A stretch of DNA of 64,000 nt from the NCBI GenBank assembly GCA_014607495.2, contig CP053150.1, positions 11,428,495 through 11,492,494 of the forward strand, given 5' to 3'. Both the position numbers and the translations under genes were made by a program. Positions 58,701 through 64,000 of this stretch are shown here, in pieces. Numbering within the stretch: position 1 is the stretch's first letter; every line of letters begins with the position of its first letter. A model generated the notes under the pieces. That model worked only from the letters and a program-made list of their open reading frames with translations. It searched no databases and was not told where the DNA came from. The DNA comes from Carposina sasakii (Eukaryota; Arthropoda; Insecta; Lepidoptera; Carposinidae).

Positions 58701-60135
58701 ATGATGGCAAGGAAAATGCGTAGTATTCGCAAATATTGACGACAAAAAGACACCTGTATATTCCTATGTATGTAATAGACAATTTTTATAATAAATTTTA
58801 ACGTTTTATTTTAATATTACTCGTATCTATTTGAGATCGCTTAATACTTAAAAAAAAGTACTTGCCTTATAAGTAAAAAAGATTTTCAACGATATACGTC
58901 TGGTCGTTATTGGTCGGTGGGGACGTTTTGCCCATCCTCCTTTGATGAGTAGGTTTATAAATAGTTATAGATCAATAATTACTTTACACAGTCACTTTGT
59001 GTGAAGATTGAAGATGAGTGCTTTAAATCATGTTCCGTGATAAGTATAGTACTTTAGGGTAATGGAAGCCGATTACTTTAAATCGTCTTCCCTCCGTGAT
59101 TTTACTAGGATATTATGTTGAATGCATACCTATTATCCTTGTATATTTAACTCTAGTGCCAAAGTCCTAGCGCCTTTTCACATTTGATATTTTTATCTCT
59201 AGTACATGTAAATCAATTGAAGTGACGCAATTCTAACGTAAAGAAAGTAGGTAAGTACTATAACTATAATGAAAGCACAGCACCTCTGATTTAGACAGGA
59301 ATTCACTAAACTGATAAGGATAGAGTTGCGCGACAACAGCAGGGGAATCTGTGAAGCAGGGGTTTCCAAACTTATTTTGTCTACTACCCACTTTGAGAAT
59401 AAATTATTTTTTAGCGCCCCCATTTTTCCACCTACTCAAAAACTACTATAACTCCCCAAGCCTCTACAAAACGGCCCAATCTGCTGTAGAGGAATACAAA
59501 AGTATGTGACGTAGATACCTACGCACTAAGTACTGCGAGACTCACAATTTATTTTGTTGTGTTTGCAATTTATTTAGATGTTATTGCGAAATGCGTTTTC
59601 GGCAAATGTAGGCATCTAGTAAACTTTTATAAGGTATACTGCTTGACAATAAAGTTTCTATTTAAAGAAATGGGATTATGTTATGAACATAAAGGACAAT
59701 GCTGATGAGGGGCTTCACTAGTATACATCAGCTGCATCTCCTTCCATGCATGTCGTAAGAGTTGACTAAGGAATTCGGGCATTCTCTCAGGCGATGAGCT
59801 AGCAACTTGTCACTGATTAACGTCTGTCCCCGCTATGCTATAGGTGGCTGCGGAATCTCCTTTGTGATCCTGCAGTTCTGGCTACTCCATTTCGGCAACA
59901 CAGCCGTATGTACCTATATGTATATGTGTATGTCGTCAGGTTGGTAGCATTGTCCCGCCAGCAGCCGATCTACACGATACGATGGAGGTCGCAGGTGGTG
60001 CGCGCCAACAACCGGCTGGGTCCGCCGACGCCGGTGCCGGCAGCCGCAGCCGCCGCCGGTACCCAGCACGCCACCTTACTTCTGATAGGCCTTTGTCTAG
60101 CGCTGTGCGCTCTTGTGCGAGAAACAGTGAGATAA
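25670..60135 (+). CDS. Gene 2: secreted or membrane-anchored multi-CUB-domain protein (16 exons, 884 aa)
   Basis: Coding exons: 25670-25757, 26111-26269, 28046-28229, 30138-30287, 33214-33329, 35735-35909, 42325-42453, 42719-42864, 47445-47670, 48296-48567, 48677-48858, 51603-51788, 55391-55550, 56529-56653, 56984-57144, 59940-60135. The phases agree at every junction and the sum is 2655 nt. Residues 1-18 are a signal peptide. Residues about 48-79 are Cys-rich. CUB-like domains lie at about 84-230, 234-354, 408-545, 561-712 and 715-838, the second being most typical ([25 protein letters not shown]). An Ala/Pro linker precedes a hydrophobic segment at 864-879 and a five-residue RETVR tail, fitting a GPI signal or a short-tailed anchor. 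N-glycosylation sequons (NIT, NLT, NQS, NVS, NHT) fit an extracellular protein. CUB domains usually mediate extracellular binding. The ligand is unknown and no orthologue symbol is claimed. The gene lies immediately downstream of gene 1 on the same strand. Confidence 0.9.
26111..26269 (+). CDS. Gene 2 exon 2: cysteine-rich segment
   Basis: Acceptor ttatttggcccag; phase 1 in and out; donor gtaaga. Encodes [16 protein letters not shown] followed by closely spaced Cys ([23 protein letters not shown]), about 11 in 53 residues. The exon is GC-rich. It probably forms a small disulfide-bonded module before the first CUB domain. Confidence 0.88.
26270..28045 (+). other. Gene 2 intron 2
   Basis: GT-AG intron of 1.8 kb. 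It is AT-rich, with a fragment of the 'gtcgtaagag' repeat at 27596-27745. A short IR-like patch at about 26520-26640 reads 'gacgcatatttgcgtc'. Nothing else was recognised. Confidence 0.5.
27596..27745 (+). repeat. Repeat of the 'gtcgtaagag/cagttctggct' family
   Basis: Contains 'tcaactgcatctac', 'aagagtcgactaaggaa', 'acccgttatgcta' and 'acagccgtgcgtgta' in the order seen at 59712-59920. It is diverged and non-coding. Confidence 0.55.
28046..28229 (+). CDS. Gene 2 exon 3: first half of CUB 1
   Basis: Acceptor tttattgcag; enters phase 1, leaves phase 2 at gtaact. Encodes [20 protein letters not shown], then [16 protein letters not shown], a CUB-like start with a two-Cys spacing, an NIT sequon and a hydrophobic strand (VEIQIYRL). 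Confidence 0.88.
28230..30137 (+). other. Gene 2 intron 3
   Basis: GT-AG intron of 1.9 kb. It carries a MITE at 28568-28816 and a GC-richer patch at about 29690-29935 that may be the 5' part of an unidentified repeat. No exon was found in the rest. Confidence 0.45.
28568..28816. mobile_element. MITE-like element, second copy of the 955-1154 family
   Basis: The left terminus tatacagggtataacaaaag pairs with the right terminus 'cccttttt gttacatcctgtata'. The inverted repeats extend inward through 'gttaagcgaaaagct'. About 250 bp, non-coding. Confidence 0.75.
30138..30287 (+). CDS. Gene 2 exon 4: second part of CUB 1 (GC donor)
   Basis: Acceptor cttctaatag, phase 2 in and out. Encodes CVGGWLQL, an Ala/Gly-rich loop, then [16 protein letters not shown], typical of the middle of a CUB domain. 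The downstream splice site is gcaagt, a non-canonical GC donor; using it keeps the frame into exon 5. The exon is GC-rich. Confidence 0.85.
   Translation: MRRWVAAARRRRRSARRGGRGGDAALWCQRAVYPTGGAVRGPWSFDFRI
30928..31074. repeat. SINE-like fragment
   Basis: Starts 'ctaactaatattataaatgc' and ends near 'agatgaagtcgcgaac', matching the outer blocks of the 8905-9228 and 18804-19079 repeats. The middle is deleted. Confidence 0.55.
32222..32670. mobile_element. TACAGGGTGT-type element, second copy of the 16153 family
   Basis: Starts tatacagggtgtttgtgaca. It shares interior blocks with 16153-16618 ('aggccttagataa', 'caataaccaataa', 'cctgcgagtaataacact') and ends 'cagtatttaccctg' with a shortened right terminus. 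It is non-coding. Confidence 0.65.
33214..33329 (+). CDS. Gene 2 exon 5: end of CUB 1
   Basis: Acceptor actttaacag; enters phase 2, leaves phase 1 at gtataa. Encodes [18 protein letters not shown] followed by [11 protein letters not shown], the closing strands of a CUB domain. Confidence 0.85.
33365..33532 (+). repeat. Diverged SINE-like copy ('cagtccactgctggacgta')
   Basis: Shares 'cgcagtccactgctggacgt' and 'cccagggcact' with the 2831 family but diverges afterwards, with its own GC-richer tail. Confidence 0.5.
34432..34560 (+). repeat. tRNA-like SINE fragment
   Basis: Contains a box B-like 'cattcgaatcccg' and the body 'gataaatattgatgtttgtt', 'ccgaatcatgga'. A closer-to-consensus copy is at 63296-63512. 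It does not fold as a complete tRNA, so it is treated as a SINE. Confidence 0.6.
34565..34720 (+). repeat. Dispersed 165-bp repeat ('gcgatgggctgaccacc' family)
   Basis: Near-identical in its core to 24815-24985. It follows the tRNA-like SINE fragment directly. Confidence 0.7.
35735..35909 (+). CDS. Gene 2 exon 6: first half of CUB 2
   Basis: Acceptor cttgcctttag; enters phase 1, leaves phase 2 at gtgagt. Encodes [17 protein letters not shown] then [20 protein letters not shown], a textbook CUB opening (SPxYPxxYP followed by C-x-Y/W). The exon is GC-rich. Confidence 0.92.
38006..38803. mobile_element. 0.8-kb non-autonomous element, copy 2 of 2
   Basis: Nearly identical to 12695-13491 over its full length, in the same orientation; I saw only a small number of single-base and short indel differences. 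That implies recent mobilisation or conversion. Non-coding; includes a nested SINE-like block with (caaa)n. Confidence 0.7.
38873..39003. mobile_element. Possible small inverted-repeat element
   Basis: Cactatgggtgc at the left is mirrored by gcgcacccatagtg at the right, about 130 bp apart. No other copy was seen. It may be a degenerate MITE or chance. Confidence 0.35.
40399..40562 (+). repeat. Repeat 'gggtggtgaaaag...gatggctccgctac', copy 1
   Basis: Forward copy matching the reverse copy at 4976-5145 and the interrupted copy at 40831-41826. The 270 bp between the two local copies contains degenerate tandem units with 'gatgcgttctggtc' and 'gagtcgactgggaac'. Open frames here are not gene-like. 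Confidence 0.65.
40831..41826 (+). repeat. Repeat 'gggtggtgaaaag...', copy 2, split by an 831-bp insertion
   Basis: Left half 40831-40902, right half 41738-41826. The halves rejoin into the sequence seen at 40399-40562 and 4976-5145 once the inserted element and one ATAT are removed. Confidence 0.65.
40903..41733. mobile_element. 831-bp inverted-repeat transposon with ATAT target duplication
   Basis: Termini gtcgtggccatat and atatggccacgac are inverted. The similarity runs inward for over 70 bp and consists of repeated units of the form gatcatttcatgaaatggtc. ATAT flanks both ends (40899-40902 and 41734-41737) and is single in the uninterrupted copy. The interior has no transposase; it includes a short run of TTAGG-like units near 41320. 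Superfamily unassigned. Confidence 0.75.
42040..42300. mobile_element. 261-bp near-perfect foldback element
   Basis: Two arms of about 127 bp (42040-42166 and 42174-42300) are reverse complements with only a few mismatches, around a 7-nt loop. The left arm starts aggtattaataatgaatcgc. It ends 24 nt before exon 7. It is presumably a hairpin MITE or a head-to-head inverted duplication. Confidence 0.85.
42325..42453 (+). CDS. Gene 2 exon 7: middle of CUB 2
   Basis: Acceptor atttcttccag, phase 2 in and out, donor gtgagt. Encodes [34 protein letters not shown]: the C-x-D-Y-L and second Cys of a CUB domain followed by the LxLEF strand. The acceptor lies 24 nt beyond the foldback. Confidence 0.92.
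42719..42864 (+). CDS. Gene 2 exon 8: end of CUB 2 and linker
   Basis: Acceptor atattttcag; enters phase 2, leaves phase 1 at gtaaga. Encodes [20 protein letters not shown], the conserved closing part of a CUB domain, then a Pro/Ala-rich linker ([18 protein letters not shown]). Confidence 0.92.
43803..45026 (-). mobile_element. RTE-like retrotransposon copy A (5'-truncated, minus)
   Basis: Encodes on the minus strand the downstream part of an RTE reverse transcriptase, including the catalytic FADD block ([13 protein letters not shown]), and the C-terminal region with '[12 protein letters not shown]' and '[11 protein letters not shown]'. The main frame spans 43864-44655; a disrupted frame continues upstream to about 45026. 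It is closely similar to the 3' part of copy B. The 3' end lacks the TGA-rich tail. Confidence 0.85.
45034..46527 (+). mobile_element. RTE-like retrotransposon copy B (plus, RT frame 45028-46224)
   Basis: A 398-residue frame shows RT landmarks in order: NKAPGEDGI near the start, [56 protein letters not shown]. It stops at 46224; the 3' region continues to a tgatgatgatgatga tail at 46512-46527. The endonuclease and 5' RT parts are missing. Its 5' edge coincides with the point where segment C ends, suggesting an inverted segment of one original element. Confidence 0.88.
46528..46833 (-). mobile_element. RTE-like retrotransposon segment C (minus, region before the RT core)
   Basis: The minus strand encodes [20 protein letters not shown], then FYGQLYTS and [11 protein letters not shown], the region just upstream of copy B's [12 protein letters not shown]. 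It ends at 46528-46538 with the 11-bp block agggcagtcct, whose complement starts copy B at 45037-45047. At the other end (46833) it abuts a different repeat. Confidence 0.8.
46834..47041. mobile_element. TACAGGGTGT-type element, truncated copy
   Basis: Right part of the family seen at 2354-2745 and 62201-62560: 'atagatattaattattt', tgctacgcgcgt, 'gggaacgttgacgacc' and an end reading cgccctgtat. The left part is missing at the junction with the RTE segment. Confidence 0.65.
47445..47670 (+). CDS. Gene 2 exon 9: linker and start of CUB 3
   Basis: Acceptor tattttaacag; enters phase 1, leaves phase 2 at gtaagc. Encodes an acidic linker ([14 protein letters not shown]) then [30 protein letters not shown] and [12 protein letters not shown], the opening Cys pair and first strands of a CUB-like domain. 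Confidence 0.88.
47671..48295 (+). other. Gene 2 intron 9
   Basis: A 625-bp AT-rich intron; nothing recognised. Confidence 0.5.
48296..48567 (+). CDS. Gene 2 exon 10: rest of CUB 3
   Basis: Acceptor attatttacag; enters phase 2, leaves phase 1 at gtaaga. Encodes [11 protein letters not shown], a charged insertion rich in Glu/Arg/Gly, [19 protein letters not shown] and [10 protein letters not shown] with an NLT sequon, closing with DGAFAFHD. The order Cys-IEI, then VCG, then LTI is CUB-like. The charged loop is longer than usual. Confidence 0.88.
48677..48858 (+). CDS. Gene 2 exon 11: start of CUB 4
   Basis: Acceptor tttgctcag; enters phase 1, leaves phase 0 at gttagt. Encodes [35 protein letters not shown] and an NQS sequon. 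It follows exon 10 after only 109 bp. Confidence 0.88.
50438..50600. repeat. SINE-like fragment ('gcagccgcccacgacttc')
   Basis: Starts with the block that also opens the repeat nested in the two 0.8-kb elements (12905 and 38224): agcagccgcccacgacttc. It then continues with degenerate sequence typical of the same family. Confidence 0.45.
50635..51243 (-). mobile_element. Truncated Gag-like ORF of a Ty3/Gypsy-type LTR retrotransposon
   Basis: An intact 202-residue minus-strand frame, helical and Lys/Leu/Ile-rich, with [25 protein letters not shown] and LLPQK motifs that I associate with the Gag N-terminal half of insect Ty3/Gypsy elements. No zinc knuckle, protease, RT or LTR pair is present, and the frame ends soon after LLPQK, so it is a truncated relic. 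It lies antisense inside intron 11. A stretch on the minus strand at 51562-51555 onward begins tggcgcag, resembling a primer-binding site upstream of the ORF. The family call is from motif memory, not a search; a host gene is the alternative. Confidence 0.5.
51603..51788 (+). CDS. Gene 2 exon 12: middle of CUB 4, Cys-rich insertion
   Basis: Acceptor gtgagtgcgcag, phase 0 in and out, donor gtaagt. Encodes [20 protein letters not shown], then [13 protein letters not shown] and [20 protein letters not shown]. The short Cys cluster is an insertion not usual in CUB domains. The tract just before the acceptor is pyrimidine-poor. Confidence 0.87.
51789..55390 (+). other. Gene 2 intron 12 (3.6 kb)
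   Basis: It has a perfect short hairpin near its 5' end (51832-51859) and GC-richer patches at about 52740-52830 and 53690-53830 without coding potential. No repeat shared with the rest of the window was noticed. Confidence 0.45.
55391..55550 (+). CDS. Gene 2 exon 13: end of CUB 4 and start of CUB 5
   Basis: Acceptor tctcttggtgcag; enters phase 0, leaves phase 1 at gtaata. Encodes [20 protein letters not shown], then [10 protein letters not shown], the closing CUB strands (the 'GF.A.Y' pattern), then [12 protein letters not shown], the first Cys of CUB 5. GC-rich. Confidence 0.9.
55551..56528 (+). other. Gene 2 intron 13
   Basis: A 978-bp intron with SINE-like fragments at about 55640-55730 ('ctacgcaacggattttgat') and 55750-55830 ('ctgccccggcttcgcacgg'). 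The long minus-strand frame at 55925-56407 shows no recognisable domain and is rejected as a gene. Confidence 0.5.
56529..56653 (+). CDS. Gene 2 exon 14: CUB 5, first strands
   Basis: Acceptor gtttcctcgcag; enters phase 1, leaves phase 0 at gtatct. Encodes [20 protein letters not shown] followed by [12 protein letters not shown]: the C-x-W pattern and hydrophobic strand of a CUB domain, with an NVS sequon. Confidence 0.9.
56984..57144 (+). CDS. Gene 2 exon 15: CUB 5, middle
   Basis: Acceptor atttttccatag; enters phase 0, leaves phase 2 at gtaagt. Encodes [13 protein letters not shown], an Ala-rich turn, [20 protein letters not shown] and NTVVIR. NIT and NHT sequons are present. GC-rich. Confidence 0.9.
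58133..58945. mobile_element. 0.8-kb element with 60-70 bp imperfect TIRs, containing a nested element
   Basis: Left end 'gaaaggatgatgggcaaa' ... 'cagacgtatatcgttgg' is mirrored at the right end by the complements of 'ggatgggcaaa' and 'cagacgtatatcgttg'. The TACAGGG-type copy at 58423-58760 sits inside, so it inserted second. No transposase. Confidence 0.65.
58423..58760. mobile_element. TACAGGG-type element, diverged copy nested in the 58133 element
   Basis: Starts tatacaggctgt and ends cacctgtata. It shares 'ggaaaccagacacttcccag' and 'attgacgac' with the copies at 2354 and 62201 but is more diverged. Confidence 0.6.
59712..59920 (+). repeat. Longest copy of the 'gtcgtaagag/cagttctggct' repeat
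   Basis: Contains 'atcagctgcatctccttcc', 'tgtcgtaagagttgactaag', 'gcattctctcaggcgat', 'gtcactgatta' and 'cagttctggctactcc', ending 'cagccgtatgta'. Copies or fragments are at 17520, 18500 and 27596. It ends only about 20 nt before exon 16. Confidence 0.65.
59940..60135 (+). CDS. Gene 2 exon 16: end of CUB 5, linker, C-terminal anchor, stop
   Basis: Acceptor gtgtatgtcgtcag, entering phase 2. Encodes [20 protein letters not shown] (last CUB strands), a Pro/Ala linker ([10 protein letters not shown]), a 16-residue hydrophobic stretch ([16 protein letters not shown]) and RETVR before TAA. The hydrophobic stretch is short for a transmembrane helix, so a GPI signal is possible, but the charged end is atypical for one. 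Confidence 0.9.
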
Positions 60136-60137
60136 AA

Positions 60138-60156
60138 AATAAAAACTTGTAATAAA
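60138..60156 (+). terminator. Poly(A) signals of gene 2
   Basis: AATAAA at 60138-60143 and again at 60151-60156, immediately after the stop codon, followed by GT-rich sequence. The first would give a very short 3' UTR. Confidence 0.6.
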
Positions 60157-62200
60157 ACAGTGCAATGGAATGTGACAAGTGAGTACTGTGCTTATTGTGA
60201 AAGTACAAAGTGAAGTTATATGAGTGTAGCGTAATTTTCGACAGGCAAAGATGTGCCAGTGCAGTACATAAACATTGAATGAACATTTACGTTGACATTG
60301 ACTACGGTCTCATAATATGTGTAAAAATCTAGGTACTAAAACGTCGAAGAGATAAAATATGTGAATGAGCTTTATGAAATAAAGTAAATCCTAGTTGTCG
60401 GTTTAAGGTCTGCCAGATAGCAGAGATCAAAATAGAATCAAACAGATTAATTGTTGTTAGCATGAATGTTGGATGTATTTTTCCGAAGAAGGTATTAAAA
60501 TGGGAGTCGGCTACTTTACTAAACTAAATCAAGTTAATGCGATGTTTTAGCAAGCATAGCTAAACTTAAGCTAGAGCCGTAATAATGAACTACACTTAAT
60601 AGTTTTAATGCCAAATCATAGCAAAAATATTTTCCAACTTCTTGTATGAATGAATGGAACCTAAATAATTTAGCTACCAGCCTACAGGAAACTAAAGTCA
60701 TTTGATATACTATTAAACACTGCTATAAAAACGGAAATTCACATCGGACACATAGATCGTAAAAAGTAAATATTGTGAAACAGTAAACAAAACATTGGTG
60801 AGCTGGATTAAATTGGTATAAGTATACAGATGTTTCAAGTTATTCCATACGCAAGCGAACTTATTTATGTATCAGGCGTCACAAATCTGCGAGCACTCAC
60901 TTTGCAGTTACAGTTTTAAGTTTCAAGTACATACGTGTCACTTAAATATAAGAGTCTAGCTTGGCTAATATCCACGGAAGAGCCCCCACTCTGAAAAGTT
61001 GTGTCCATTGTACAAAACTTTTACCACCGTTTCCAGTTGGATCGCTCGGTATAGAGCAGTTCTTCTAGACTTTTTTGACTTAATTCAACGGCACTGAAGT
61101 AGGTAAATGTAGCTAGGTTAATAGAAATAAGTATTAAAATTAATTGTCTAACTCGATTGAATGAGTTGTTTTTAACAAAATAACTATTTGTAACAGCTAA
61201 ACTTATAATAGTGAGTCAATAATGAACATTTACGCTTGTTTGTACGTTATTTATTTCATTGTATGTGATTTTTCCGATTGTAAAAACACAAATGGAGATT
61301 GACGGAAATTTTCACATAAATCTACTTCGTTGGAACTCCAATACAGAATAAATCAATCAGCAATCCATTGTTTCCGCTGTTCCTGTTTAAAATAGCCATT
61401 TTAAATTTAAACAGTCTTGTCAATTATAAATTGTACGAATCTTCTGTAGGTTGTTGTAAATATCGAGGTTTGAAGGGTTCAGGGGAATAAATTAGTCTGA
61501 ATCACGTTTTCGATCAAATAAGATGGTAAAAGAAATGTCACTTGAACACAAGTAAATATAAATACGTAGCACTTACTCACTGACTTATCGATTTCATCTC
61601 CAGCACTAGTAGCATGACCTGCGAAACACAATGTGATAAACTGATTTATCGATATTTAGCCTGTCAAAATACGATAAATATAGCTGCCATGTTGAATTTT
61701 ATATAGTGACGATACCATATCGTACGATACGACATTGACGATGCGTGGTTATGATAGGTGGGCTGAAGTCCTCCTTCCAACATTTATTAAAACCTACGAG
61801 ATTTTAAAATGAAACCAATACATTAAATATCACGAAGGTATTTGTAAATAAACAGTCGAATAAAACTGTTTCTTTAATAAGATCAATAAAATGTATAAAC
61901 TTAAGTATATACACTACTACACAGTAATTAAAAGAATAGTAGGTAGATATTTATAGAAAAAACCACTTATCTATAGCATATGTTTTACACCAGGTGTTTT
62001 ATTGACCTTTATTTATTTTTATTTATTTATGTTTTTCAGTATTTACACTTCTTCTAAAACAGAGTCAAATAGCATAGAAATAGCTTTCCTAAATATGGCA
62101 CGAAGGACTTATTTATCAATGGATGTTGCCATCGAGTGATTTACTGGGTTTGTATTATTTATTATAGAGTAAAACCGATATTGTGTTTGACTCTGGACTA

Positions 62201-62560
62201 CACAGGGTGTTTTTTGATTGTCACCCTTAACGAAGGGTATGTACACTGTTTATGTCAAAAAAATGCTAGCAAATGATGAAAATATTTAAAAAAAAATTAA
62301 TTTCATTTTAATGTTTGGGGAAATTTGTAGTGTCCAGTGTTTATGCTAGTTTTTTTCATAGACAAATATTAATTATTTATCGTGAAAAAATATTGCTACG
62401 CGCGTTTATGTGCATTTATGCAGAAAAACGCAGTTTATTTACTCAACTTTGGACCCCAATATCTTGGTAACCAGACACTTCCATGGAGAAAAATGATCGT
62501 GTTAATTCCGGAGATTCTGTAGTTTTCGGGAACGTTGACGACCAAAAATCATCCTGTATA
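62201..62560. mobile_element. TACAGGGTGT-type element, about 360 bp
   Basis: Starts acacagggtgttttttgatt, with 'cttaacgaagggtatg', tgctacgcgcgt, 'cagaaaaacgcagt' and 'gggaacgttgacgac', and ends atcctgtata. Same family as 2354-2745. Confidence 0.7.
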
Positions 62561-63295
62561 AATAAATAAAAAATAACCAAATTGTACTTATTGTTAATAT
62601 TTAAGCAAAAATTAACAGGCACTTAGATAGAGGAGTAAAACTCCGCCAAGGTAAAAATGTTGCAAGACATATTATATCGGTTATCTTTTTAACAAGTTAA
62701 ATTACTCATTAAGTAATATCACCACTAACTTCATCAAATAACTCATTGAGGATAAGCCATTCTCATTGGTCTGTATATAAGTAAGAACAGTAGAAATTTA
62801 GTTAATAATAGATACAGAAAGAAAGTACAGGGAGGTCTATGTTAAAATTTCATGATTAACTTAGAATTCATAGCAGCATTGCAATTCTATTCCGATTGTA
62901 GCGAAGTCGCTGTAACTGAATTCATAAAGCCATGCATTACGTTTAATATAAAGTATGTTGTAATAACAACCGCATTCAAAGCACATACAGCACGAGAAAC
63001 TGTTTCTGGATCTTTTTTGATGTTATTGAATAAATATGAATCTCGTCCTCGGAATTATTATTTCTCTATACTTGATACCTACGTGCAGACTTGTTAATTC
63101 GACTCAGGTTTGTGTCTGAATACGAATAAATTCTACACATTCGAACATAAAATATAAGTCGTAGCAGATAAAAATCCGAGCAGTAATTACATCAACATAA
63201 TAATTATATATATCTCATATGAGAGTTGGTGTTAGGAATATAGCCAGCAACGAAACAACTGCCATATATTATGCTTAGACATATTATTCTCAACA

Positions 63296-63512
63296 CCATA
63301 GGTCCTGGATTCGAATCCCGGTAGGTGCAAACATTGATGTGATGAATATCGATGTTTGTTTCCGAGTCATGGATGTTTATATATAGGTACTTATCTATGT
63401 ATTTATATACCGTTGCTTAGTACCCACGACACATGACCTTAGGGATCTTAGTGTGGGACTAGGTCAATGTGTTGTGATGTGTGTGAATAAATATAAAAAT
63501 AAATATATAAAT
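63296..63512 (+). repeat. tRNA-like SINE
   Basis: Box B-like 'ggattcgaatcccggtagg', then 'gatgtttgtttccgagtcat', 'gtacccacgacac', 'gtgtgggactaggtcaatg' and an A/T-rich aaataaatataaa tail. A fragment at 34432 shares the first half, and one at about 1945-2000 shares a 'gtgtgggactgggttaatg' block. Confidence 0.65.
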
Positions 63513-63546
63513 ATTCTGAGTGTCCATATTGCACCAACGACCAGCA

Positions 63547-63600
63547 TATACAGGGTGTATGTGTCAGCCAGGCAAATACATATACTATATTTTGGCGATT
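63547..63600 (+). mobile_element. Terminus of a TACAGGGTGT-type element (16153 family)
   Basis: Reads tatacagggtgtatgtgtca, then gccaggcaaata, matching the terminal inverted repeat of 16153-16618. The internal part is not recognisable. Confidence 0.5.
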
Positions 63601-63989
63601 TAAGAAATACACATATATTTTTAATTACCATAGTGGACATAGTTAATATTTATTCAGTAATAGCAAAAAGAGAGGTTACTCTCTACATTTTTTAACATGA
63701 GTTAAAGTACTCGTTCTAATTGCAGATACGTCTTGTTAAAAATTCTGTTGGCCTATTTAGAGTTATTTATGTAAAAAATGTGTAATATTAGCTATTGTTA
63801 TATTATTGTCGCAAAATCACACATAAGGCATAGTCTAGATGTGTAGTTGTATATAGATAAGAGAGGGTCGCTACATTGGATTGATGATTCCATTAAATAA
63901 TTAATTTATAATACTGTTTGTTACACCGAATTAGACAAATCAATTGCATTTTGCGTTTCATTTCAACCTGATTATCATTGTGTCATGTA

Positions 63990-64000
63990 ATACAGGGTGT
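63990..64000 (+). mobile_element. Start of another TACAGGGTGT-ended element, cut by the window edge
   Basis: The last bases read atacagggtgt. Only the terminus is inside the window. Confidence 0.35.

Larger units (their letters stand above)
57145..59939 (+). other. Gene 2 intron 15 (2.8 kb)
   Basis: Holds an inverted-repeat element (58133-58945) with a TACAGGG-type element nested in it, and a dispersed repeat (59712-59920) directly upstream of exon 16. Nothing recognisable in 57145-58130. Confidence 0.5.
60157..64000. other. Downstream intergenic region
   Basis: AT-rich, with no convincing exon on either strand. It contains one TACAGGGTGT-type element (62201-62560), a tRNA-like SINE (63296-63512) and a fragment at 63547-63600. 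60160-62200 shows nothing recognisable beyond a tatcgatat-type motif near 61648. Confidence 0.55.

Overview
This window is nuclear DNA of an insect, most likely a moth or butterfly. It is AT-rich, has short GC-richer coding exons joined by GT-AG introns, and is crowded with interspersed repeats of types common in Lepidoptera: an RTE-like non-LTR retrotransposon ending in a TGA-rich tail, short elements bounded by TACAGGGTGT-type termini, and tRNA-like SINEs. The lepidopteran assignment is an inference from repeat style and base composition; no species was identified.

Two genes can be built, both on the + strand. Gene 1 (19920-25522) has one 128-codon cysteine-rich first exon ending in phase 0. 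It is followed by six candidate 3'-terminal units (20553, 20865, 21242, 21916+22373, 23932 and 25463). Each starts at an AG acceptor in phase 0 and carries its own stop codon, and four have a nearby AATAAA. Three of the tails share a motif of the form LPxxAxxRxGxQD, so the array looks like duplicated exons used as alternative last exons. I do not recognise the protein family. This is the most novel item in the window.

Gene 2 (25670-60135) has 16 coding exons whose phases agree at every junction. They give an 884-residue protein with a signal peptide, a cysteine-rich segment, about five CUB-like domains and a C-terminal hydrophobic segment (GPI signal or short-tailed membrane anchor). It starts only 148 bp after the last stop of gene 1. 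One intron uses a GC donor.

Layout: 1-19919 is intergenic and repeat-rich; 19920-25522 is gene 1; 25670-60135 is gene 2, with large introns holding most of the mobile DNA; 60157-64000 is intergenic. Notable mobile DNA includes an RTE cluster with an internal inversion (about 43800-46833), a pair of near-identical 0.8-kb elements 25 kb apart, an 831-bp inverted-repeat element whose empty site is visible elsewhere in the window, a 261-bp near-perfect foldback 24 nt upstream of an exon, and a truncated LTR-retrotransposon Gag-like ORF in intron 11. No rRNA, functional tRNA or CRISPR array was found.
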